A DNA stretch of 64,000 nucleotides from Pegoplata infirma (lineage: Eukaryota > Arthropoda > Insecta > Diptera > Anthomyiidae): NCBI GenBank assembly GCA_963921195.1, contig OY992536.1:232412023-232476022 (forward strand), given 5' to 3'. Position 1 is the first letter of the stretch; each line of letters begins with the position of its first letter. Both the position numbers and the translations under genes were made by a program. Below, piece after piece: positions 55,945 through 64,000 of the stretch. A model generated the notes under the pieces. It was not told the origin of the DNA. It did no database searches and saw only the letters and a list, made by a program, of their open reading frames with translations.

Positions 55945-57205
55945 CCCGGGTGAAAATGACCATGCATATTCATACATGTTCATACATGCTCATACATGAT
56001 TCCATGTATGATAGTATATGAACAATATATGGGAATGTATGTCATATATGGGAGCATATATGAACATACACAAGTAATGTAATATTCCATATATGTAAAT
56101 GTGTGGGAAGGTATATGTCATACTCCTTCATATATGCTATGCATCTGCATAGCATACATGTCTTAAAAACAATTTTGTTAAAGGTTGGGTTCGGCAGAAC
56201 TTTGCAAAATTGGACGAAGTTCAGTCTGAAAAAGTCGTTCGGTTGGACAATAATGATCATACATCATCAACATTGGTTATAATTTTTGTATTCTATAGGC
56301 GAATATGAACGGCACTAACGTAAACAACCAAATTTAGAAGAAAATTCGAACACTCTGACGGTATTTCTGACAGAGCTGCGAAGGATTTCATCCCTTAATA
56401 AGATTTTGTGTTCTGAATTAAACTTTAAATATTGCATTTCCCAATCACAATTTATCGAATGAATTTACAACCTAAAAAAATGAGTCCAGTTTCCTACTAT
56501 AAATTGGGTAAATTTCAACAAATTCAAAAAATACTATAAATTGAGTAAATTTCCCATATTTTTTAATAGAATTAAGCAATTTGTGTAAATTTACCCAATT
56601 TATAGTAGGAAACTGAAATCATTTTAATTAGAGTGTACATTTGATTTTAAAATATAGAATGAATTCGGTTTTTTTTTCATTCGACTTTGAAATTGAATGC
56701 GTAAGTTTTTGTAAATTCGATTTTTAAAAGTCTCATGAATAATAAATAAATGAAATAAAGAATGCATTCAGTTTTTAAAATTCTCATAAACAAGAATTCT
56801 ATTTAATGGCAAAAATCGAATCCATTCCAAGAAATATTGATATTTAAAGATAATTGTATTCAGTGACTATAAAAATCGAATGTATTTTATTTGTGAATTC
56901 ATTCGAAAAGTGGTTAATTCTTTGAAGCTTTGATTATCGTAAAGTCCAAAGTATATTTTTAAAATATTCGTTAGTTTTTATTAAGAAATCAGTGTCATAA
57001 ATTAGTACAAATTATTTTTATTTGAAAAAATTTCAATTAATAGACGTTTTATGGAAAAAATACATAAAAAAAAATTTTACATACAAATTCATGTATGACA
57101 ATGTATGATCATTAATGTACATGTACCCTCAAATTACGGATATGCACATGTATGGACATCCATATATGCATCATATATGAACATACATGGTCATTTTCAC
57201 CCGGG
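55945..57205. mobile_element. Inverted-repeat element with CCCGGGTGAAAATGACC ends
   Basis: Ends CCCGGGTGAAAATGACCATG and CATGGTCATTTTCACCCGGG are perfect inverses. TG lies on each side (55943-55944, 57206-57207). Removing it restores TTTGTAACTTGGATAATAAT, which is intact at 44750. Both subterminal zones are made of CATACATG/CATATATG words. Inside, CAGTTTCCTACTATAAATTG (56488) pairs with CAATTTATAGTAGGAAACTG (56596-56615), probably a smaller nested MITE. 1.26 kb, non-coding, superfamily open. Confidence 0.88.
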
Positions 57206-57248
57206 TGGATAATAATTTTGCACCAGCTTGTGAATAAAAAGTAAAATA

Positions 57249-57850
57249 CACTCAAAAAAATAAAACTGTAAAGTTAACAAAAATTTTTTTTGTTAACTCG
57301 AGTTTACTGGCTTTTTAGCAAATTTTTAGTTAAAATCAGCGTTTTAACTACTTTTTTTAGTTAAGTTCAATTTACGAAAATACTAGTTTTGAACAAATTT
57401 TGAATTAATTTTTTTTGTTGACTTCAAAACTGAGTTTACGAATTTTTACTAATTAATTTGCTGATTTTTCGTAACAAATTTGTTAAGTGAAAATTCTTAT
57501 GTAGCCTCCTATGCAAATCTCATAAGTTCTACTTAAGCTGATGAAAAAACAAAAAAAATAAACTTACAATTTTTTACAAAATATTTTGTAAATTTTAGTT
57601 TACGAAAAGTAACAAAAAGTTTAGCTGAATTCAACTAATTTTTTTGTTAATATATGTACATAAAAACGTTACGAAATTTCAGCTAAATTTTTAGTTAAAG
57701 TTACGGTTTTTTTTTGCTACATTCATTCTACGAAAAGTTAGCTAAATATTTTTAGTTAAATTAACTAAAAATTTAGTAGGCCCAAAATCAGGTGCTTTTT
57801 AGTTAAATTTAACTAAATTTTTTGCTAACTTTACAGTTTTTTTTTTAGTG
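57249..57850. mobile_element. CACTC-type MITE, copy C5 (reverse of C4)
   Basis: Left end CACTCAAAAAAATAAAACTG, right end TTTACAG, a T run and AGTG, TA on both sides (57247-57248, 57851-57852). The interior is C4 read on the other strand (TTAGTTAAAATCAGCGTTTT, CATTCTACGAAAAGTTAGC). The empty site AGTAAAATAATTATTTTTC is present at about 57936 in the duplicated D segment next to it. Confidence 0.92.
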
Positions 57851-58528
57851 TAATTATATTTCAACAAAAAAAAAATTTTAATTCATAAAATTGTTTTTAA
57901 TTTTTTTTAATTTTACACCAGCTTGTGAATAAAAAGTAAAATAATTATTTTTCAACAAAAAAAATTTTTAATTCATAAAATTTTTTTTCATCAATTTTTT
58001 TTTTTTTTTTCATAAATTTTTTTCCATCAAATTTTTTTTCATAAATTTTTTTCTATCAAATTTTTTTTTTCATCAATTTTTTTTTTTTTTTTATCAAACT
58101 GTTTTTTTTCATTAAACTTTTTTTTTCATCAAATTCTTTTTTTCATAATTTTTTTTTTCATCAAACTTTTTTTCGTAATTTTTTTATCAAAATTAATTTT
58201 TTTTTTTTCAATTTTTTTTTCATCAAATTTTTTTCATTAAATTTTTTTTTCATCATTTTTTTTTTCATTAATATTTTTTTCATCCATTTTTTTTTTCATC
58301 AAAATTATTTTTTTTTATCAATTTTTTTGTTTTTTTATCAAATTTTTTTTCATCATTTATTTTTCATTAATTTTTTTTTCATCAACATTTTTTTATCATA
58401 TTTTTTTTTATAATTTTTTTTCAACAAATTTTTTTATCAAATTTTGTATTATCAATTTTTTTCTCATCAAAAACTTTTTTTCATCAAATTTTTTTTCTCA
58501 CCAAAAATTTTGGGTTCATTAAATTTTG

Positions 58529-59374
58529 TATACCCTCCACTCTAGTGATAGAGGGTATATATTAGTTTGTCATTCCGTTTGTAACACCTCGAAATATTGG
58601 TCTAGGGCCCCATAAAGTATATATATTCATGATCCTCGATCGATTTTAAGACGATCTAGCGATGTCCGTCCGTCCGTCCGCCTGTCTGTCTGTTGAAAAC
58701 ACGCTAACTTTTGAAAGACTTTACGGAGGCTCCTGAAGTTTGGCATATATGTTGGACATTTACCTGGTCAGGTATTGACATTGCAATCCAGCGAAATCGG
58801 TCCAGTGGTTCAAAAGTTATAAGCAAATGAGTGAATTTCGGCAAGGGTTTTTCTGGAATTTACGAGATAAAACACACGGTAACTTTCGAACGGCAATTCT
58901 GAGGGTGCTGAAGTGTGGCATATATATTTGCCGTTCTTCTGGTCCGGTCAGTTTTAAATTTCAGCCAAATCGGTCCAGTGGTTCAAAAGTTATTAGCAAA
59001 ACCGTTAATTTCAGATTCGCCACACCTTAAATTCACGTGTTGAAACCCCGTTAAACAGGTTTTAAAAACATTGGTAAGTCACAAAAATATTTTACAACGC
59101 ATTTTTGTCACTCAAAAATATTTTTACACTAAAAGAAAAAAAAAATACACTCGAAAAAAATTTTACACTCAAAAAAAAATTTAGACTCAAAAAAAAATTT
59201 AGTAAATTATTTTTTTTCCAAAAATTAGTTAAAAAAAGCTTTTTTAAACAAAATAAAATATTTCTAATCAAAAATTTTATTTTTTCACTCTAGAAAATTT
59301 ACTATAACTTAAAAAGGGCATTGTGGAGGGTATTCATAGATTCGGCCAAGTCGAATTTAACTTTTCTACTTGTT
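58529..59374 (+). mobile_element. E2-type hairpin-ended element
   Basis: Starts TATACCCTCCACTCTAGTG...GAGGGTATATA and TTTGTCATTCCGTTTGTAAC, GTCCGTCCGTCCGCCTG, GTTGAAAACACGCTAAC and two GGTTCAAAAGTTAT motifs as in 2634-3803. Ends GTGGAGGGTATTCATAGATT, the hairpin ATTCGGC-CAA-GTCGAAT (one G.T pair) and TACTTGTT. A/C-rich CACTCAAAAAAAA repeats precede the end. Non-coding. Confidence 0.8.
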
Positions 59375-59513
59375 ATGTTTTAAATTTATTTTTGTTGGTC
59401 ATTTTTGCAAGACTTAATCGACACGTGTTTCGGAATTTGTCAGATTCCATTGTCAAGATTATTTAGCAAAAATAGAAACGATTTACTACAAAGTAGCAAA
59501 CGAGTCTAATGAC

Positions 59514-60631
59514 TAGGGTTCGGATTTTTATGCAAATGCATATTTGTTGTCGTCAGTCTGAGAGCAACAAAAACTAAATATCTTTGCGAATAAAGAAATT
59601 TGCAGTAAAATGGCATTGATTTGTTAGTGCATATTTTTGCATATTTTGCTTTTAATGCATATTTTTGCATATATTGCTGATATTACATATTTTTGTCGAA
59701 TATTTTGAAAAAAAGTGTTTTTTTTGATTTTATGATATTTTTACATTGCTGCATATATTTTTTATTTTATGGAAAAAAAGTTTTGAGTAATCACTTGTTT
59801 AAATTTAAAAACAAAAAATTGCGTATTTTTTTAATTGAGGCAATTTAAAATTTACTTAACAGTTTTTAAAAAAATTTTAGTAAATAATTTAATAAAAATT
59901 TAATATTTTTTTTTTTTTAATTTTATTTTTTTTTTTAATTTTATATTTTTCTCTTAGTTTTTTTTGAATTCGCACTTAGTTTATAGTTTTTTGTTTATGT
60001 AAATGAAACTTTGAAATCATCTCTATGAAATTTTCTATGTCTTGAAGACATAAATATTTTTGGTAAAAGATTAAAACAAAAATATTTTTTTGAAAAAAAA
60101 TATGTGAAACTTTCTTAATCTTTTAAAAAAAAATAAATTGATAAATTTTGAGTAAATTTTTACTTGACACAAATAAAAACTTAATTAAAAAAAAATCGAA
60201 AAGTTTTGAGTAAAGTTTTAATTGTGTCAATTAAAAATTTTTGGTATACATTTAATAAATTTTTATTAAAAGTTTACTCAATACTTTTAAATCGTTTACT
60301 GGTGCAAAATTAAGTAATTTTTTACTCAATAGTATTACAAATTTACTCAAAAATTTTATTTCTATGAACTTCTTTTATAATTTTGTGTTTTACTTTATTT
60401 TAACTTGAAATTTTGTGTTTATTGTACCTTATTTTCGTTTATAGACCGAATTTTTACGATTTTTATGTTGTTTTTTGTTTTTTTTGTTATTTTTATTTTT
60501 TATCATTAATAAATGTTTTAAAAAAAATTTTAAGTGCATATTTTTTACATTTTTAGCGTATATTTTTCTATTTTTGGTGAATGTTTTATGCGCATAAAAC
60601 GCAATTTTAACTGCATAAAGTCCGAAACCTA
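59514..60631. mobile_element. hAT-like element (TAGGGTTCGGA) with a nested B MITE
   Basis: Ends TAGGGTTCGGATTTTTATGC and GCATAAAGTCCGAAACCTA. The exact 8-bp duplication CTAATGAC flanks it (59506-59513, 60632-60639). Subterminal GCATATTTTTGCATATTTTG words are found at both sides, as in the TAGGGATG element at 38307. A CACAG-type MITE occupies about 59772-60358. The empty target has a diverged counterpart (GTGATAAATCGC) in the second Penelope-like unit near 61112. Confidence 0.9.
59772..60358. mobile_element. CACAG-type MITE, copy B4, ends eroded
   Basis: GAGTAATCACTTGTTTAAAT, GCACTTAGTTTATAGTTTTT, TTTTGAGTAAATTTTTACTTG and TCGTTTACTGGTGCAAAATT follow the order of the B family. The terminal CTGTG is replaced by TTTCTATGAAC, so the boundaries are approximate. 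It lies within the hAT at 59514. Confidence 0.6.
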
Positions 60632-61389
60632 CTAATGACAAATCGTTTGCGCACAAACTAAAATATTAATACATATTTGACTCTATCCACAATGGGAATT
60701 AGAAAGACGAAGAAATTGTACTATACTAGTAAGGCAACGTTTGTCAATAACCAACAAGAATATTTAAAACAGTTTTACATATTTTTTTTTAATGCATATA
60801 TTTGGAATTTTTCAGAAATTTTTAAAATATAAATTGAAATTCTGATAAATTTTTTTTAAGAAATAAAAATTGTTTTTTTTTCGACCTTTAAAATATTATT
60901 TTATGAGTTTCGAGGACTTTTACAAATTAGATCTATGATATTCTCATAGAATAATTTAAAAAAAAAATATTTTTCTGTTTTAAATTTATTTATGTTGATA
61001 ATTTTTGCGGGACTTAGTCAACATGTGTTTCGAAATTTTTCAGATTCCATTATCAAGACTATTAAACAAATAAAAAAAACATATACTACAAGTAGCAAAG
61101 GGAACTTCAGTGATAAATCGCTAAAGTTTAAACAAAAATATTAATACTTATTCAACTCCACAAAAAGAAAAAAATTGTACAATGTCTTAAAAAGATCACG
61201 ATCGACAAATAACCAACACGATCGTGATCTTACTAAGAGATTGTACAATTTTCTTCTTCTAATTATCAATGTATGAAGAATTGAATATGTATTAATAATT
61301 TTTGTTCCCGTTTTGCTCTGAAAAAGTTGACATTATTGCTGATAATACAGCCAATAAATTAAAAGTTAGAAGCAATAAAAAAAAAATAT

Positions 61390-61508
61390 GAGGAAAAGTC
61401 CAAAAAGTAGGACAACCCCGGACACTTTCTAAAAAAGAAGTAGGACTGCCCCGGATGCCCTTAAAAAGAGGACGGTGTCCGGGGAAAAGAGGACGGATGG
61501 CAACCCTA
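61390..61508. mobile_element. Solo hAT-like terminus (TGGCAACCCTA)
   Basis: The segment GTAGGACAACCCCGGACAC, then GAGGACGGTGTCCGGGG and GAGGACGGATGGCAACCCTA looks like the subterminal and terminal part of a hAT element ending at 61508. No matching TAGGGTTGCC start is in the window on its left. A similar orphan end is TGGCAACCCTA at 18968-18978. Confidence 0.4.
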
Positions 61509-61697
61509 GATTTGGCTCAAATAAAGTTTAATACACAACATAATACAGCTCGAAATATGACCTTGAGCTAAAATAATCTTTCTCAAATTTATAAAAAATA
61601 TTTTTATATAAAATTCAGTCAGTCAGCTCGAAAATCTGTAAAATTTTATAAAATACCCATTGTTTGGCTGCAGGATCCACGGATTAATACATATAAC

Positions 61698-62627
61698 TAG
61701 GCTGACCATTCGTACTGATTTGATCAGTACATGTTCTGATTTTTGATCACGTGTACTCATCAAAAAACGTTGTACCTATTTGTACTGATTTTTTAAAATA
61801 TTTACTGATTGTACTGATTTTTTGAACATTTCAATATAAAAAATAATTTTATTCGAATTCTGTACAAAAACTTGAATTTCCATAATATAAGTCAAAGTTG
61901 TTTTTTATAACTTAAGTCTGAAAATGAGATAATTTATAATGAATTTATTCTAAAGAGATTAGAGTTTGTGAATCAAGAGGTTCCTTAACGCAAAAATTAA
62001 TCTGAGCATGAGGTTATTTTGATCTTCCTAAATTTATATGTAAATGCGCACAGAATCTTTGAGGTTTTCTATAACGAAAAGTTCAATGGGCCGATGAATT
62101 TTTTTATATTTTTAGAAAGATGAAGTAAATTGCATGAATCCAAATGATTCTGAGATCTTAGATGAGGTAATGTCACCGGAGCTCATTCGAAAAAGCACTC
62201 AGAAAATCAGGGCCTTTAAAAAAAAAACACTTGCTTATTAGCTGTGAAGTTTTCTTACAGGAAAAGTTGTAAAAACTTACGTAAAAAGTCTTCAAAATCT
62301 GATGTAACCTGTGGAATGTTGTTATATTTTCTGCACTGAAACGATCAAAACATTAAAATAAAGCCGTTAGAGTCAACTAAATTTTCTGCAAAATAACGAC
62401 AACAGTTGCTTTTTGCAGTTGTTTTTTAACATTTGTTTTTTTGCAGTTGTTCTTAACAGTTGTTTTTACTCAAAATGCTTGGGGTCAAGTTAGTTCAACC
62501 GACATTTTTTTAGTGTTGAGAAAACATCAGTGTTTTCTCATAGAAAAAAATTTTTGAGAGTTATTTCTAGAAAAAAACATAAAACTTGGGCGTACTGATT
62601 TAAGCTCAGAAAAAAATGGCCACCCTA
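61698..62627. mobile_element. hAT-like element (TAGGCTGACCATT)
   Basis: Ends TAGGCTGACCATTCGTACTG and AAATGGCCACCCTA are imperfect inverses, with CGTACTGATTT close to both ends. The 8-bp duplication CATATAAC is exact (61690-61697, 62628-62635). The left side has TGTACTGATTTTTT repeats. No transposase frame: the interior has scattered stops in all frames. 0.93 kb. Confidence 0.88.
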
Positions 62628-62635
62628 CATATAAC

Positions 62636-63030
62636 CCAATTTCATTCAAGTTAAGTTCAAATGGCTACACTGATTAAAATTATCCGATTAGCTTTAAAAT
62701 TTTTTTAACAAGGACACCCTTATATTTATATTTATTTTTCTTTCTCTGGCATAAAGATGTAAATGAAAATGTTGTATATGTTTTTTTTTTTTCTTTTATA
62801 AATAGTAACTTATCCATATTTATAAATGTACTTTATGTGAAATTCTCTTACATATATTCTATTTTGTTCATTTTATGAATATTTTTATTTTAAGTAGTCG
62901 TACACAGAATGTATAATAATTTACTAACTTTTTTTTCTGAGTACCAGCAAAGTGTATGAAATGCTTTTAATAAACTGCTAAACTCATAAAAACATTACAA
63001 AATGTAAGTCCTACATATATTAACTTATTA
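62636..63030. other. Stretch with no supported gene
   Basis: Plain A+T-rich DNA between the hAT and the next terminus. No repeat boundary or coding signal. Confidence 0.4.
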
Positions 63031-63131
63031 CACCGTCCGACGAATTTCAAATTTTGGCTGTACACATGAGGCGGACCAAAACATTCTGAGAGTTTGACCA
63101 AAAATAAAGTAACCGTATCTCCCAGTTTTTC
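63031..63131. mobile_element. Start of a CACCGTCCGAC element, cut by the next insertion
   Basis: CACCGTCCGACGAATTTCAA is preceded by TTA (63028-63030). The inverse of this end with TAA is at 18905-18932. The sequence runs ATGAGGCGGACCAAAACATT and stops at the CACTC element at 63134. The other end is outside the window or lost. Confidence 0.5.
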
Positions 63132-63133
63132 TA

Positions 63134-63908
63134 CACTCAAAGTAATACATTAGTAGATTTACTAATTTTTTTTGCTAATGCTGGTTAACTAACCTTTAGC
63201 AAATTTTTAGTTGAGATTAGCATGTTAGCAAAAATATCTTGTAAACTTCATTTAGCGCATTAGCAATTTTAAACAAAATTTGAACTAATTTTTTTTTTGC
63301 TAGATTTAAAATTGAGTTGACCAAATTTTTACAAACTTTTTTGCTAATAAAGATGGTATCGCCGGTCCTCTTCACATGTGTGGACCCTAATGGGCCCTAA
63401 CTTTGGATACAAAAAAGTTAGCATTCCCGAAAATTTTAAAATGCTCATATCTCGGTAAATGTTGCCGACACAACAAAAAGTCCAAAACTATTTTTGTAGC
63501 TCTCAATACGTAGAATAAGACCGCAAAATAGTCAAAAGCTCTCCGAGTAATATTTTTAAAGTAATCGAGTTTTTTAATTCTCAAGACCCCAGTGGTCCCC
63601 TATAATCACGTATCTCAAAAACTAAGCAAGGTAGAGCGAAACGGACACAAATTTTGGATCAAAAACTATGACGACTTTTAAGGAACCCAACTAGGTCTAG
63701 GCCCATCGGGGTCGGGACCTATCGGGTCCGAACCCAATAGGGTCCTCAGATGTGTATGAACTAAGTTAAAAAAAAAATTTTGTTAACTAATTATTGGCAA
63801 AACATTTTTGCTAACTTTAGTAAAAAAAATTGTGGGTTCAAAATCAGCAAATTTTCTTGTAGGTTTACAAGCTTTTTTTGCTAACATTACAGTTTTTTTT
63901 TTTGAGTG
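63134..63908. mobile_element. CACTC-type element, AGCAAATTTTTAG subfamily (copy 2)
   Basis: Left end CACTCAAAGTAATACATTAG, right end TTACAG, a T run and GAGTG, TA on both sides (63132-63133, 63909-63910). The interior follows 52637-53517 closely (TCTTCACATGTGTGGACCCT, AACCCAACTAGGTCTAGGCC), with a deletion in the left third. Non-coding. Confidence 0.87.
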
Positions 63909-63910
63909 TA

Positions 63911-64000
63911 CACTAAAAAAAATCCTTGTCAAATTACTAGAAAAATTCTCGTAATCCCATTTTACCAATACTTGACAGTTTTCCTTGTTTTTTAACAAAA
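63911..64000. mobile_element. Start of another CACTC-type element, cut by the window end
   Basis: CACTAAAAAAAATCCTTGTC, then CGTAATCCCATTTTACCAAT and GACAGTTTTCCTTG as in the C-type copy near 17220. It shares the TA at 63909-63910 with the element on its left, so the two are directly adjacent. Confidence 0.7.

Larger units (their letters stand above)
55796..59374 (+). mobile_element. D composite copy ending in an E2 element, with two insertions
   Basis: D core AACATGATAATGTTTTTAGG and GACGCCACCTCAGTTTGAC, then GGGTTTGTAACTTG interrupted by the CCCGGGTG element (55945-57205). It continues GGATAATAATTTTGCACC, has the C5 MITE, a long poly-T/CATC tract (57960-58500), TTTTGGGTTCATTAAATTT and then E2 (58529-59374). 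No X part follows. GTGAATAAAAAGTAAAAT and its surroundings are duplicated (57225 and 57926). Confidence 0.75.
59378..61260 (-). mobile_element. Probable Penelope-like element remnant with two tandem terminal units
   Basis: Two direct copies (59378-59513 continuing at 60632-60780, and about 60976-61260) share, on the minus strand, CTTGA(C/T)AATGGAATCTGA, then TT(C)CGAAACAC(G/A)TGT. This resembles the hammerhead-like core found in the tandem terminal repeats of Penelope-like elements: a CTGANGA-like box, a GGAAT/ATTCC stem, then GAAAC. The boxes are mutated in both copies. CACGATCGTGATC dyads lie near 61200. No reverse transcriptase is visible. Confidence 0.45.

Noticed and set aside
1..64000. 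LTR retrotransposons or autonomous transposases
   Set aside because: No TG...CA direct terminal repeats with primer-binding sites and no catalytic domains were seen on either strand.

Overview
This window looks like non-coding DNA from the nuclear genome of an insect, most likely a dipteran and perhaps a calyptrate fly. The basis is the strong A+T bias, long poly-A and poly-T runs, no bacterial-style gene packing, and interspersed repeats bounded by hairpins of the TATACCC...GGGTATA type with GTCCGTCCGTC runs, a style I associate with fly genomes. The species call is inference. I found no protein-coding gene, tRNA, rRNA or spliced gene model that I can support. Every long open frame lies in poly-T/poly-A sequence, in tandem repeats or in non-coding transposon copies.

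What can be supported is a dense layer of nested, mostly non-autonomous transposable elements. Many boundaries can be fixed from terminal inverted repeats (TIRs) with matching target-site duplications (TSDs), and several from unoccupied copies of the same target in the same window. The groups, with working names, are: (1) eight hAT-like elements with 8-bp TSDs or near-TSDs (11122, 19093, 35959, 38016, 38307, 45425, 59514, 61698); (2) 'CACTC' MITEs with mostly TA TSDs (C family); (3) 'CACAG' MITEs with TA TSDs (B family); (4) PIF/Harbinger-like foldbacks with TAA/TTA TSDs (27566, 41907); (5) 'CAAGGGAAG' foldbacks with 3-bp TSDs (G family: 28157, 37732, 43305); (6) kilobase palindromes ending TGGGG(C/T)ATTCC (F family: 13825, 39763); (7) CCCAGCAAAA elements (P1 9470, P2 34008); (8) hairpin-ended elements (E1, E2); (9) a composite D-X element in at least six copies or fragments; (10) a probable Penelope-like remnant near 59.4-61.3 kb.

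Layout: 0-5.3 kb B, D-X and C copies with an E2 copy inside a C copy; 5.3-7.3 kb E remnants; 7.36-8.39 kb a 37-bp satellite; 9.5-13.5 kb P1 loaded with E, hAT and C insertions; 13.6-16.1 kb an inverted-repeat element enclosing F1; 17-19.5 kb C remnants and four small inverted-repeat elements; 20-23 kb C3, an F remnant and a CCCTGTAGG element; 23.2-25.5 kb two D-X copies head to head; 25.6-26.8 kb a C-type element with B1 inside; 27.5-31.8 kb a D-X copy carrying a PIF-like foldback, G, E and C insertions; 32-37 kb B, E, P2, hAT and C copies; 37.7-41.7 kb a deep nest inside G2; 41.9-44 kb PIF-like and G-like elements; 44.6-47.3 and 49.1-50.0 kb D-X copies; 51.8-54.6 kb an E2 element containing minisatellites; 55.8-59.4 kb a D copy with large insertions; 59.4-62.6 kb Penelope-like and hAT elements; 63-64 kb two abutting CACTC elements.

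No gene-level pathway can be described. The functional reading is transposon history: which family inserted into which, and which element structures (covarying terminal hairpins, kilobase palindromes) seem to be maintained. I did not find a new coding system.
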